From an uncultured Bacteroides sp. (GTDB lineage: Bacteria > Bacteroidota > Bacteroidia > Bacteroidales > Bacteroidaceae), in the NCBI GenBank assembly GCA_958477465.1, contig CAUEFX010000011.1, positions 1 through 64,000 of the forward strand: a stretch of 64,000 nt of DNA. Direction: 5' to 3'. Shown here piece after piece: positions 36,041 through 45,719 of this stretch (position 1 is the stretch's first letter; each line of letters opens with the position of its first letter). Position numbers and translations under genes: made by a program. A model generated the notes under the pieces. It saw only the letters and a list, made by a program, of their open reading frames with translations. It was not told the origin of the DNA and did no database searches.

Positions 36041-37903
36041 TTATAAGTTAACAGTACCATTAATCGTAGACTGCTTGTTTGAAATTCCTACCTTAAAATT
36101 GAAAATCAACCTTCCTCCTTCTACTTTCAATGTACCACTCAATAAGTTGACAAGAGTCTGCTCTTCCTCTGATTTATAATACGTTACTTTCCCTGATAAG
36201 TTCTTGCCTATTTCATAAGTATGTGTGTCTTCCAAATTAATATCCTGATCGAAATCAAAAGTCACATAATTCGTATAATTATTTTGTTCAATCTCTTCCT
36301 CAATATAAATCGAAAGTGTTTTCAATGTCTCTTGATACCATACGAATCTATCATCGAATGTAAGGTCATAAATATCAATGCCGTCAGCATTCCGTACCAA
36401 AATTTCTTTTCCTGCTTTTACAACATTTCCCTTATCGTCTGTTATAGAAACGGTTATCGTTGAGGTTCCTGCAGCAACAGCGGTCACAACTCCTACAGCA
36501 TTTACGATAGCGACTTCTTCGTTAGAAGATTCCCAAACAAAACGCTTCTCCGGAATATTTTTCAAATTGGCCTTTACCTCAGTCGCAAATTTGAAAGACT
36601 CACCAGCATAATAGGAATCCGCAACATTTATAAAACTGATGGAATTGACTTTTAATAAAACCTTAAAATGACATTTTGCACTCTTGTCTCTTGATGTAGC
36701 AATAATATCAACTTCTCCTGGAGAACGGAATACAACTAATCCATCATTCCCTACCGTTGCTATATCTTCATCAGAAGAGGTCCACATCACAGGCCAATAA
36801 TCAGTAATACCAAAAGGTGCCACATCAACTTCTGGGAACAAATTATAAAAAGATACATCTTCTATTGTATATTCCGGATTAAGCATAGTGACAGATTCAA
36901 CCGTATAATCATTTTTATCATAAACCTCACAACTGGCTGTCACTTTCCGACCTTCTGCTTCTATTGTCACGGTTGCATTCCCCGGTATCCCTCCGGAAGT
37001 AACCACAATAATGTATTCTCCAGATACCTCATTGCGCATTCCATGCTTATTCACAACCAATCCTTCGCCGGAAGTTGACACTTTAAAATCAAGATTGTCT
37101 ATCGTTGCCTGATCATCCGGATATGCCCTATAATACGCAACAATCGTATCCTTTCCCTTTTCATCATTATTAATTGTAAATTTATAGCTGCTCTGCTCTA
37201 TTTCTACTATTTCAGCCCCTTCAAAAGGCAATAAAGACAAATACAATTTCACTTTTACATAAACTTCGCATTCTATCTCTACCGCTCCTAACTTAGCTAT
37301 TATTTTCACAGGCTCTTCTTTCCGGACATTTTGCGGATGAATACCTATTTTGTAGGTACCCTCTTGTGTTGTTTCCTGCAATTTACTTGCATTATCCACT
37401 AATAATACAGATTCATCAGAGGAAATAAATTCTAATGGATAAAGTTCTAACAAATCAGGAGCTATGTTTATAACCAACGAGTCTGAAATAGTACTGGGAT
37501 TGATATAATATTTACTCTGCTCGAACGAGAAGCTCGGATCTGCCGGTCCGATGCGCTCCGTCACAGTCACAACAGCCAACAAATAACGTCCATCCTGAAG
37601 AGTCGCTTTCACTATCGCTTCTCCATAATTAATTCCTGTAACTTTACCGGATTCATCAATTGCCGCCACACTTCCCTGTATACCGTCATCGGGAATTTCC
37701 TCTTTAATAGTCCAAACGACTTCTCCCGGAAAAATATCTTCTCCTGCAGCAAGAACTTGAAATAGGTATGACTCATTGGGATATAATGTTACTGTTGTCT
37801 TGGAAATCTTAACATACTCCATATCGTCATCCTTACACCCCGTCAAACTTAAAAAGGTAACGAATAGCGTCAAGACATAATATATAATTTTTTTGATCAT
37901 CAT
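36041..37903 (-). CDS. Ig-like-repeat surface lipoprotein, probable glycan-binding protein
   Basis: 620 aa. The N-terminus is a lipoprotein signal with lipobox LTGC followed by KDDD, an acidic stretch often linked to surface export in Bacteroides. Several bacterial Ig-like (BIG2) repeats follow: AIDESGKVTGINYGEAIVKA near residue 80, TVGNDGLVVFRSPGEVDIIA near 390, and SSNEEVAIVNAVGVVTAVAA near 470. A distinct beta-rich C-terminal domain closes the protein. It sits right after susD and before GH85, the usual place of a surface glycan-binding protein. No catalytic motif is seen. The first codons are MMIKK, so the start could be 3 nt later. Confidence 0.72.
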   Translation of the reverse strand: MMIKKIIYYVLTLFVTFLSLTGCKDDDMEYVKISKTTVTLYPNESYLFQVLAAGEDIFPGEVVWTIKEEIPDDGIQGSVAAIDESGKVTGINYGEAIVKATLQDGRYLLAVVTVTERIGPADPSFSFEQSKYYINPSTISDSLVINIAPDLLELYPLEFISSDESVLLVDNASKLQETTQEGTYKIGIHPQNVRKEEPVKIIAKLGAVEIECEVYVKVKLYLSLLPFEGAEIVEIEQSSYKFTINNDEKGKDTIVAYYRAYPDDQATIDNLDFKVSTSGEGLVVNKHGMRNEVSGEYIIVVTSGGIPGNATVTIEAEGRKVTASCEVYDKNDYTVESVTMLNPEYTIEDVSFYNLFPEVDVAPFGITDYWPVMWTSSDEDIATVGNDGLVVFRSPGEVDIIATSRDKSAKCHFKVLLKVNSISFINVADSYYAGESFKFATEVKANLKNIPEKRFVWESSNEEVAIVNAVGVVTAVAAGTSTITVSITDDKGNVVKAGKEILVRNADGIDIYDLTFDDRFVWYQETLKTLSIYIEEEIEQNNYTNYVTFDFDQDINLEDTHTYEIGKNLSGKVTYYKSEEEQTLVNLLSGTLKVEGGRLIFNFKVGISNKQSTINGTVNL

Positions 37904-37928
37904 ATTTCTCTTATTATCTGTTTACACA

Positions 37929-39674
37929 TTAAAAATTTCTCGGAACAATACGATTATTCTCATCACGTCCTTCTGTTGGTACATCCCACCATACACGTGT
38001 ACCGGCTGCGTTGTCTCCTCCAAGCGCTGCTTCAATATACGGGATATTCACATTCTCATTAGAGGAACTTTCGCCAAATGGGATACGCCGTATCTGCAAT
38101 TCATTATCAAACGATTTATCCGGCCAGTTTCGAGCTACCCCGTTAACTTCCTTTACAACCGAAAATAGCCGAGGATATCCTGTACGTCGAAACGTGGTCC
38201 ATGCTTCGGCTGATTGAGGGAAAACGGCAATATATTTTTGAGTAATGATTTTCTCCAATTTCACTTCATCCGGATCACTTTCATCCCATTTTACCCCTAC
38301 TTGTACGCCACGGCTCTGATCTGTTTCGCTAAACTCAGATTGGTAGTAATCCTTATAGACAATCTTTGTATTAGCAACAGTCTGTTTAAGATAAGCATCA
38401 GCCGCACCAGCCAGACCATTTTCTTCAAAAACCTTTCTGATTCCTTGCTCGTAAAAATCTTTTGCACTAATCCCCCCTACATTCCATTGCCGGAGTTTCG
38501 CTTCAGAAAGCAGGAAAAGCACCTCGGTAACCTTAAATAAGGTACGTGGCATATATTTAACTTGAAATTTAGAAAATGCTTTATAACCGTTCTCCGCCGG
38601 ACTTGGATCTACGGAACATCCTTGACGCATACCGACGCAATCTTTTGCGACATCCAATGTCTTCTTCCCTGATGTTTTGGAATTAATGGCAGCTCCATTT
38701 TTGGAGAACCACACTTCAAGTAGCGGATTGTTATAACGTTTCATAATGTTCTCTAAAGAGGCCCCCAAACGGGAGTCCTCCCATTCTGAACTGATTTTAT
38801 GTAAAGGATGCTGATAAGTATTGCCATTATCTGTTGGTAGTCCAAAATCCTCGCTAATCAATCCTATTTCATCGTTTGCCGCATTTTCTGCAATATTCTG
38901 CGCTTCCTCCGGATTGACTTTCACCATATTTAATGCCATTCTTAATCGTATAGAATTGGCCAATCGTACCCAATTCCTCCAATCTCCTTTTGAATATCCC
39001 TCTTTTTCACCTTCCACACGTCTCAATTTTTCTGCAGACGGTTTTCTTTCCTTCAAAGTTGTAATTGCTTCCCCCAAGTCATTAAAGATAGCCTTATATG
39101 TATCCTCACAAGACAGATATTCCAATGGATTTGTCTCTTTCAACTTACGATAATCATTATACGGAATCACTCCAAAAAAGTCCACCAATTCATGCATACT
39201 ATAAGCATACAGAATTTGGGCTATCGCTTTCCATTCCGGAAGTCCATGACTTTCTGCAAAAAAATAGGCATGATAAAGTTGAGGAAATAATTTCTGGCTT
39301 TCACCAAGCGGACCTCCATAATATCCGTTTGGATAATCATAGGTGTGATACAAGGGCTGCCCAAAATCAAATTTGCTTTTTGAGACCGTACAATATCCGG
39401 CAAAAACATCTATATTCGTATTACGCTGATATTGATATTTATGTTCTCTAAAATCAATGACATACTCCATTGCCTGCCGCAATTCTCCTTCCAGCACCTC
39501 ATCAGAAACATCCCCCATGCTTACGCCGTCTCCTCCGGAAGTATCACTTTGCTTATCGTCAATAATCTGCCAATCAGGATAGTCAAATGCATCTCCACAA
39601 CTCCCGACAGTTAATGCGCCAATCCCCAATAGGCCGCAAAAAAATATTGATTTATATATCTTTTTCATATTCAA
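37929..39674 (-). CDS. SusD-like outer-membrane lipoprotein
   Basis: 581 aa. The lipobox is TVGSC (Cys near residue 26). The overall sequence fits the SusD/RagB class, probably the SusD-like 2 subgroup. It has tetratricopeptide-like stretches such as YSMHELVDFFGVIPYND and TLFKVTEVLFLLSEAKLRQW. It would cap the SusC-like transporter encoded 8 nt upstream and capture the glycan. The substrate is probably an N-glycan, judged from the GH85 and sialidase genes that follow. Confidence 0.85.
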   Translation of the reverse strand: MNMKKIYKSIFFCGLLGIGALTVGSCGDAFDYPDWQIIDDKQSDTSGGDGVSMGDVSDEVLEGELRQAMEYVIDFREHKYQYQRNTNIDVFAGYCTVSKSKFDFGQPLYHTYDYPNGYYGGPLGESQKLFPQLYHAYFFAESHGLPEWKAIAQILYAYSMHELVDFFGVIPYNDYRKLKETNPLEYLSCEDTYKAIFNDLGEAITTLKERKPSAEKLRRVEGEKEGYSKGDWRNWVRLANSIRLRMALNMVKVNPEEAQNIAENAANDEIGLISEDFGLPTDNGNTYQHPLHKISSEWEDSRLGASLENIMKRYNNPLLEVWFSKNGAAINSKTSGKKTLDVAKDCVGMRQGCSVDPSPAENGYKAFSKFQVKYMPRTLFKVTEVLFLLSEAKLRQWNVGGISAKDFYEQGIRKVFEENGLAGAADAYLKQTVANTKIVYKDYYQSEFSETDQSRGVQVGVKWDESDPDEVKLEKIITQKYIAVFPQSAEAWTTFRRTGYPRLFSVVKEVNGVARNWPDKSFDNELQIRRIPFGESSSNENVNIPYIEAALGGDNAAGTRVWWDVPTEGRDENNRIVPRNF

Positions 39675-39682
39675 ATGGCTAA

Positions 39683-42600
39683 TTAATATGTTAATTTTAT
39701 GTTAAACCCAAAACTACGGGTAGTCGGTAATGTAAATGAGTCTACCCCACCAAAAGCATTAGCAGCCGTTGCAGATATATCCGGATCCACCGGTGAGTCT
39801 TTGTACAAGAATCCTAAATTCCGTGCAATTAAAGACAAAACCAGATGTTTGGAAGGTCCCAGCAAATCATAAAATGTATACCCTAAAGAAATTTCCCGTA
39901 ATCTGACGTTTGTTCCTTTATAAATACAGTCCAAATGCGCCCCGCCTATGGTTTCATAATAATTACGGGCTGTTATTTGCTGTCCGTCAGGTAAGTCCAC
40001 CATTCCGTTATTTGTCAAACGGGCTTCTGCACTCCTTTCAGATAATCCATAAAAATCCATTTCAGCTTGTGTCAATGAGATTACTTTTCCTCCTACTTTT
40101 CCATCTATTAAGACATAAAGAGAAAAATCCTTATAGCTAAAAGTATTATTCCATCCGAAATTAAATTTGGCATTTGCATTACCAAGGTAACGGCTATATT
40201 CGCTTGTTAATACAGGTTTTCCATCTTGTATTTTAATTTTGCCATCCTCTCCATATACAAAGTCTTTCCCGTACAAGTCTCCATAAGATCCTCCCTTAAC
40301 AAACTTAGTCTGAATCTCAACGCCACTCGCGCTCATAATACAATCATCCGTTGTTCCGTCCGGTGCTGTATATGTTTCTATAATTTTGTTATCATTGTAA
40401 GATAGATTTAGACCAGTAGTCCATCTGAAATTTTTAGTAGAAATCGCATTGTAATTAGCAGTAAATTCAATGCCACGATTTCTGATTTTACCTGAATTGA
40501 TAGGTTTTGTCTGTCCTGTAGCAGTACTAATCCTCATAAACTGATTTTCCATGGTACTTTGATATGCAGTTACATCAACATTCAGTTTATTATCAAACAA
40601 CGTAGCATCCAAACCAACCTCAAAAGCCCGGGTAGTCTCAGGCTTCGGATTATCAAAACTCGGATTCCTTGCATCGATGTTGCCCGTCAAAGGATTAGCA
40701 AACTGTGCCGCATAAAATTCTGCCGGTATAGAATTGCCGACAACACTATAAGATGCTCTCAATTTCATTGCATCGACTTCAGGCATACTAAAGGGCAATA
40801 ATTCTTTCAATAAAAGATTTCCCCCTACAGAATAATAGGGAAAACTCTTATATTTACCTTTGGTGGCAAATTGTTGAAATGCTTTTGACCAGTCATTACG
40901 GAAACTAACATCCAGATATCCTTTATCCCAAAATCCGACTTGCGCTGTGGCAAAGATTGCAGTTTCCCAATTTGTTGTAGGCGTAACATCCTGTCCCGTC
41001 AACAAACTTCCTTTATAGCCTTCTTTATTAGAGCCCAAAGCACCGGATATAGGGTAAGGAATATTCGGAGAGACATAGGTGTTATCGTTTGTTTTAGTCA
41101 TGTAAATAGAATGGTCCTTAATACGTTTAAGGCTAGTACCGATTGTTGCGTTAAATGAGATTTTATCTTTAAATCTTTCAGCATATGTCAACAGATAGTC
41201 TGAATAGATCTCACGATGTGAGGCTCTGTCCCCCCAATAAGTAGCACCCAATGTTTGGTTTTTAGCCACACGTATAGTAGCCAATTCAAGTACAGTATTC
41301 TCATCATGAGTTTTATCCAAACTTACACGTCCTTGAGCAGACAGGCTTTCCAGTATTTGGTATTTCGCTGTAAAGGAAGCCATTATACGATCGCGAAAAG
41401 CCTCATCATCAATCGCATCCAACATGAAATAAGGATTATTGATATACGGATTATTCACCCATGGAAAATTTTGTACTGCCACACCTTCCAGATTGGGATT
41501 CACCACATCATTTTCCTTGTTCGGATCAAGAGCAGGATTGGTTACCAACGGATCATTCTTATCTGCAATATAAGTTCTATACTGGTCAAAATAGCGTAAA
41601 TCTATTGTTGCAGGAGTCAGATATAGTCCCGGTAATGCGCCTTTTGCCTTGCCGATAACAGGACGATTGTTCGTTTTCTGAGTCACATAATTCAATGAAA
41701 GGTCCAATTTTAATTTTTCATTAAACAGATTATAGCTTTGCTTAAAAAGGAGATTATGCCTCACAAATTTGTTTTTATCCATCAAACCTTTCTGTACAGT
41801 ATTCCCATAAGAAAAATAAGTACTGGAATGTTCAGTCCCTCCATTTAATGAAATCGAATTATTATAAGTCTGTCCTGTTTTAAAAAAATCAGTAATATTA
41901 TTACCTGGATTTTTAGTTAAATAAGGGAACATAGCCAACTGATCATCTGTTATATCAGAAATTTTACTACCCCAGGCATTATAACGTACTTCACTGCCCA
42001 CTATTTCAGGGGCAAAGACTTTCTGTTGTTCCGGATAGACCAAAGGTGTTTCCATCGTCAGGTTACTGGAAAAGTCCACTTTAACTTTACCTTCGTGCCC
42101 GCTTTTCGTAGTAATGATAATGACACCGTTATTAGCAGCACTACCATACAATGCAGCGGCATTGGGCCCTTTCAAGATGGATATATTCGCAATGTCATCC
42201 GGATTGATAGTGGACAGTAAATCACCTCCGTCACGAGAAGCAGCCATAAGGATTTCCTGAGATTGTCCGGACATTCCATTCGACATCGGAATTCCATCCA
42301 ATACTATTAATGGTTGGTTATTGCCTAAAATAGAACTTTGCCCACGGAGAGTTATTTTAGAAGAGCCGCCACCGGCTCCTGAAGAATTAGGAGTAATTGT
42401 TAAACCGGCGCTCTTTCCCTGCAAGGAATTTACAAAGTTTACATCTTTTGCACGAGTTAATTCCTTACCTCCGATTTGCTGGGTGGCATAGGTCAAAGAT
42501 TCTGCTTTCCTTTCGATGCCCATTGCAGTAATCACCACTTCGCCTAATTGCTGGGAATCCTCTTTCATTATTATATTAAAGGAAGTCGTTCCCGATACTG

Positions 42601-43135
42601 AAAGCACTACTGTTTTATATCCGATATAAGAAAATTCCAATATATCTTTATCACTCGTTACCTCAATGGCATAGTTCCCATTCAGATCCGTAATAGTTCC
42701 TGTGCTGGTTCCCTGAATCTTGACACTTACACCGATAAGAGGTTCCCCTGTCTTCTCATCAGATATTACCCCTTTAATAGAACGTTTATCTTGCTGTGGC
42801 GCTTTTCCCCCCTTAGATGAAAAAAGGACTAAACAACCATCTTTCAATGTATAGGTTGTGTCTGTATTCTTCAATAGATTAGCCATAACAGATGCCAATC
42901 TTTTCTGATCAACTTTCACAGAAACAATCTTATCAGGATCTACATCTTTCGTATTATAAATAATGCGAAGTGAGGCTTGCTTACCAATCTCATTCAAAAC
43001 CTGACTTAATGGAGCACTTGTAAAGTCCAAACTAATTCTTTTTTCTTCTTGCACGGTAGCATTCAAAAAAAACGGGGTAAGAAGGAATAAGATAAATTGT
43101 GAGATTTTAATCTCACGGTTCAAATTTTTTCTCAT
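39683..43135 (-). CDS. SusC-like TonB-dependent transporter with STN domain
   Basis: 1150 aa. After a signal peptide there is an STN domain (about residues 35-105; ISLDFTSAPLSQVLNEIG), then a CarboxypepD-regulatory-like domain (about 118-195; KGVISDEKTGEPLIGVSVKI), a plug domain (LQGKSAGLTITPNSSGAGGG; VLDGIPMSNGM; LKGPNAAALYGSAANNGVII) and a 22-strand barrel ending in FGFNIKLTY. An STN domain usually means signalling to an anti-sigma factor, but no ECF sigma or anti-sigma gene is in the window. It imports glycans together with the SusD-like protein. It is the first gene of the GH85/GH33 locus. No clear TAnnTTTG box was found in front. Confidence 0.9.
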   Translation of the reverse strand: MRKNLNREIKISQFILFLLTPFFLNATVQEEKRISLDFTSAPLSQVLNEIGKQASLRIIYNTKDVDPDKIVSVKVDQKRLASVMANLLKNTDTTYTLKDGCLVLFSSKGGKAPQQDKRSIKGVISDEKTGEPLIGVSVKIQGTSTGTITDLNGNYAIEVTSDKDILEFSYIGYKTVVLSVSGTTSFNIIMKEDSQQLGEVVITAMGIERKAESLTYATQQIGGKELTRAKDVNFVNSLQGKSAGLTITPNSSGAGGGSSKITLRGQSSILGNNQPLIVLDGIPMSNGMSGQSQEILMAASRDGGDLLSTINPDDIANISILKGPNAAALYGSAANNGVIIITTKSGHEGKVKVDFSSNLTMETPLVYPEQQKVFAPEIVGSEVRYNAWGSKISDITDDQLAMFPYLTKNPGNNITDFFKTGQTYNNSISLNGGTEHSSTYFSYGNTVQKGLMDKNKFVRHNLLFKQSYNLFNEKLKLDLSLNYVTQKTNNRPVIGKAKGALPGLYLTPATIDLRYFDQYRTYIADKNDPLVTNPALDPNKENDVVNPNLEGVAVQNFPWVNNPYINNPYFMLDAIDDEAFRDRIMASFTAKYQILESLSAQGRVSLDKTHDENTVLELATIRVAKNQTLGATYWGDRASHREIYSDYLLTYAERFKDKISFNATIGTSLKRIKDHSIYMTKTNDNTYVSPNIPYPISGALGSNKEGYKGSLLTGQDVTPTTNWETAIFATAQVGFWDKGYLDVSFRNDWSKAFQQFATKGKYKSFPYYSVGGNLLLKELLPFSMPEVDAMKLRASYSVVGNSIPAEFYAAQFANPLTGNIDARNPSFDNPKPETTRAFEVGLDATLFDNKLNVDVTAYQSTMENQFMRISTATGQTKPINSGKIRNRGIEFTANYNAISTKNFRWTTGLNLSYNDNKIIETYTAPDGTTDDCIMSASGVEIQTKFVKGGSYGDLYGKDFVYGEDGKIKIQDGKPVLTSEYSRYLGNANAKFNFGWNNTFSYKDFSLYVLIDGKVGGKVISLTQAEMDFYGLSERSAEARLTNNGMVDLPDGQQITARNYYETIGGAHLDCIYKGTNVRLREISLGYTFYDLLGPSKHLVLSLIARNLGFLYKDSPVDPDISATAANAFGGVDSFTLPTTRSFGFNIKLTY

Positions 43136-43810
43136 TTAGTATTCTTTTTAACGTTAACAAAATACTGACTATTTCCATTTAGATACACGCAGTTAGTACG
43201 AAATAGTGTCTCGGCTATATTAATTACCTTTATCCATGTTTTTCACCTTTTAATTTATCCAACTATTCATTTGTATATTATATATACAGTTTAAAAGAAT
43301 ACCCTACTAAAAAAAACAGAAAACATTTCCACAAAATCCGGCAGAGAAATTTGTAAGCAAAATATAAGGTTCGCAATCTCGACAATAAACGATCATTCAC
43401 GTTGATAGCTTTGGGGAATATTCAAATAAAGTAAACTGATTGTCACTAACTTCTCTGGTTGCTGATGATCAGCTTTATTATACCTGCTTGTATGGATACA
43501 TGATTCACAACGTTTTTACAGTATGAAGATACGAGTACTTTTACAAAATGTCAATGTGATATTTTTGTTGATGCAGAATCCCCTTATTGAAGTAGAAGAT
43601 AGTGTTGGCGCTAAAAACTGTCTACATTTTCATGTTGACTGTTTAAAATAGCTATCAATGTGAATAAATAGATGTCATCTGGGTTGGCGGTTTTGTGTTT
43701 TGCTTGCATTTTGTCGTAGAATATGCATATATCCGTCCTTATTCTATTTCAAAGAAGACAGAATTCTATCTACTGTTAGCATAAAAAGTGGGTCACTACA
43801 AGAGAAAAAT

Positions 43811-43897
43811 ACTTTTCCCGTAGAGACTCTTATGGTTTCTCGTAGAGGAACGACTCGTTCCTCTACGAGAAACTGAAGCTTTCCACCGGGAAAAAGT
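43811..43897. repeat. Nested perfect palindrome (cruciform-capable)
   Basis: GTTTCTCGTAGAGGAACGA (43835-43853) and its exact complement (43855-43873) are separated by one base, giving 19-bp arms. An outer pair, ACTTTTCCCG (43811-43820) and CGGGAAAAAGT (43887-43897), matches with one extra base. It lies in the 1.16-kb non-coding stretch 43136-44298 upstream of the STN-type susC. Apart from this, the weak small frame at 43950 and the AraC promoter, I see nothing definite there. Confidence 0.75.
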
Positions 43898-43949
43898 ACA
43901 TTAACATGTCGGGTAAAACTGCATATTTATCCTCTTTTCGTCTAAAAAT

Positions 43950-44144
43950 ATGCAGAAAAAGTGTATATTATCTATTCTTTTATGCACTTTTTTCTCTATT
44001 TGCAACTTTTTAGTCAAAGCACCTGTTAGCAAAAATATCAATATAGAAGATTTATGTCAGTCTATTCGTGTTTATCACAGCTTTTGTCTAAATTCGAAAT
44101 CCGATAATGCAAAGAACTGGATGGAGGATGAGGCACTTTTGTGA
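43950..44144 (+). CDS. Possible small exported protein, unknown
   Basis: 64 aa. The N-terminus (MQKKCILSILLCTFFSICNF) looks like a signal peptide or single membrane segment, and the rest is short and polar. It starts about 50 nt after the palindrome and ends 154 nt before the AraC gene, on the same strand. No family is recognised and no promoter is evident. It may be a chance frame. Confidence 0.25.
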   Translation: MQKKCILSILLCTFFSICNFLVKAPVSKNINIEDLCQSIRVYHSFCLNSKSDNAKNWMEDEALL

Positions 44145-44250
44145 AACAATACGACAATTCTCAGACACACACACAACTAACCTTTTTACTTTATTAAAAG
44201 CTTTTCCAATGAAAGAATTGTAAATCGTAGGGCTTTTAGAATATTATGAT

Positions 44251-44258
44251 TATCTTTG
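44251..44258 (+). promoter_or_regulatory. Promoter of the AraC-type gene
   Basis: TATCTTTG is a perfect -7 box 40 nt before the ATG at 44299. No good -33 TTTG is seen. Confidence 0.5.
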
Positions 44259-44298
44259 GCTGCTGTTTCCTATTATTTATTATTATGACAAGGCACCT

Positions 44299-45225
44299 AT
44301 GACTAAGCATTATAACGATTTGGGAGTTGAATTCAAGTATTTGATAGTTAATGAGCTGGATCGTAAGTTTGGTTTATGGGTCAATACTGTGGGGTTTCAG
44401 TCTATTTTGCCGGACTCTCCTTATCCATTGAAAAATCACCCTTCCGGTTATTTCTTTAATACCAGTAAAGGGCGCGTTTTGTGTGAATACCAAATAGTAT
44501 ATATAACCAAAGGACGAGGTCTGTTTACATCAGAAACAACTCCTGAAAAGCAAGTCTGTAAAGGACGGCTGATGTTGCTTTTCCCGGGTCAATGGCATAC
44601 GTACCACCCTTATCGACAGACCGGTTGGAATGAATACTATATTGGTTTCGAAGGACCGGTAATTAATAACTTGTCCGGAGAAGGCTTTCTATCTGAAGAC
44701 AATCAGGTACTTGAAGTCGGGCTGAATGAGGAGTTGGTCTCGCTCTTTTCCCGTGCATTGGAGATTGCAGAGCAGGATAAGATTTCTGCTCAGCAATATC
44801 TTTCGGGTATTGTAATGCACATGCTTGGCATGATTTTTTCTATTTCGAAGAATAAAATTTTTGAAATAGGAGATATAGATCAGAAGATCGAACAGGCAAA
44901 AATTATAATGAACGAAAATGTCTTTAAGGATATTGATCCGGAGGAACTGGCAATGAAGTTGAATATCAGTTATTCGTGGTTTCGTAAGGTCTTTAAAGAT
45001 TATACCGGTTATGCTCCGGCAAAGTATTTTCAGGAGTTGAAATTGCGCAAAGCAAAACAACTATTGGTAGAAACCTCTCAATCTGTTAAGGAAATCTCTT
45101 TTATGCTCGATTATAAATCTACTGAGCATTTCTTCTCACTATTCAAAAGACGTACCGGTTTTACTCCGCTGGAATATCGCTCTTTTGGACGCGAAACGGA
45201 TATTCAGAAGGAGGGGAACGATTAA
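44299..45225 (+). CDS. AraC-family transcriptional regulator
   Basis: 308 aa. Residues about 30-160 form a cupin-like sensing domain (LMLLFPGQWHTYHPYRQTGWNEYYIGFEG). Residues about 205-300 form the double helix-turn-helix (DPEELAMKLNISYSWFRKVF; VKEISFMLDYKSTEHFFSLF). The final signature FKRRTGFTPLEYR is intact. It is a soluble one-component regulator, probably sensing a sugar. Its neighbours are the GH85/GH33 locus upstream and the two divergent susC/susD pairs downstream; which one it controls is not settled. Its last 97 bp are repeated at 52678-52774, next to the plus-strand susC, which hints that a close paralogue once stood there. Confidence 0.88.
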   Translation: MTKHYNDLGVEFKYLIVNELDRKFGLWVNTVGFQSILPDSPYPLKNHPSGYFFNTSKGRVLCEYQIVYITKGRGLFTSETTPEKQVCKGRLMLLFPGQWHTYHPYRQTGWNEYYIGFEGPVINNLSGEGFLSEDNQVLEVGLNEELVSLFSRALEIAEQDKISAQQYLSGIVMHMLGMIFSISKNKIFEIGDIDQKIEQAKIIMNENVFKDIDPEELAMKLNISYSWFRKVFKDYTGYAPAKYFQELKLRKAKQLLVETSQSVKEISFMLDYKSTEHFFSLFKRRTGFTPLEYRSFGRETDIQKEGND

Positions 45226-45237
45226 ATCAAAAAGAGC
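45141..45237 (+). repeat. Direct repeat, copy A (AraC 3' end)
   Basis: About 97 bp covering the last 28 codons of the AraC gene and 12 nt beyond. Copy B is at 52678-52774, same orientation, with about six mismatches. The two copies bracket the ATPase gene and the minus-strand susC/susD pair. Confidence 0.85.
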
Positions 45238-45341
45238 ATGTCTGCATTTTGATTTTACTCGATCTTGTGTTTTTCTATCTGATTATTATTGAATTAGTGT
45301 TCGTGTTGCGATGAAAATATAGACTACTTCTCTATGTTCAA

Positions 45342-45439
45342 GAGGGTGTGTCATAATGCCCTAATAGAAAGATTTACCCCTGCCACGAATTATCTGTAGC
45401 AGGGGTGAATTTCTAAAAAAGGAGTTTTGACACACCCTC
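45342..45439. repeat. Nested inverted-repeat element (98 bp)
   Basis: The outer arms GAGGGTGTGTCA (45342-45353) and TGACACACCCTC (45428-45439) are perfect. The inner stem is CCCCTGC/GCAGGGG (45377-45383 with 45399-45405), extended by flanking ATT/AAT pairs. It has the same ends as the element at 16687-16874. It lies 116 nt after the AraC stop and may terminate that transcript. The rest of the 45226-45713 gap is AT-rich and holds only the ATPase promoter. Confidence 0.7.
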
Positions 45440-45652
45440 TTGGCTTGAAAATATATAAGGAATTAGGCTTTTCTTCATAATGTAGATAGGCTACCGCAAA
45501 AATACTGGATGAGATACCGCAAGTACATCAAACGGAATGCCACAAAAACGCCAAACGGGTTATAGCGAAAACTACAAATAAAACACAGCGAAAATTATAA
45601 ATAGAATATATCTAAAATTTAAAATGAAACACAATGAAAACTTAAAATAGTC

Positions 45653-45682
45653 TTTGTAATTAAATAAAAATGAGTAACTTTA
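45653..45682 (+). promoter_or_regulatory. Promoter of the AAA ATPase gene
   Basis: TTTG at 45653-45656 is followed after 18 nt by TAACTTTA at 45675-45682, one base off the TAnnTTTG consensus. It is 37 nt before the ATG at 45720. Confidence 0.5.
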
Positions 45683-45719
45683 CGTCAGAAATTAAGAAAA
45701 ACAAAATATACAAGTGAAT

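Noticed and set aside
43811..43897. Invertible promoter flanked by recombinase sites
   Set aside because: The arms are nearly contiguous with no promoter between them, and no tyrosine or serine recombinase gene is in the window.
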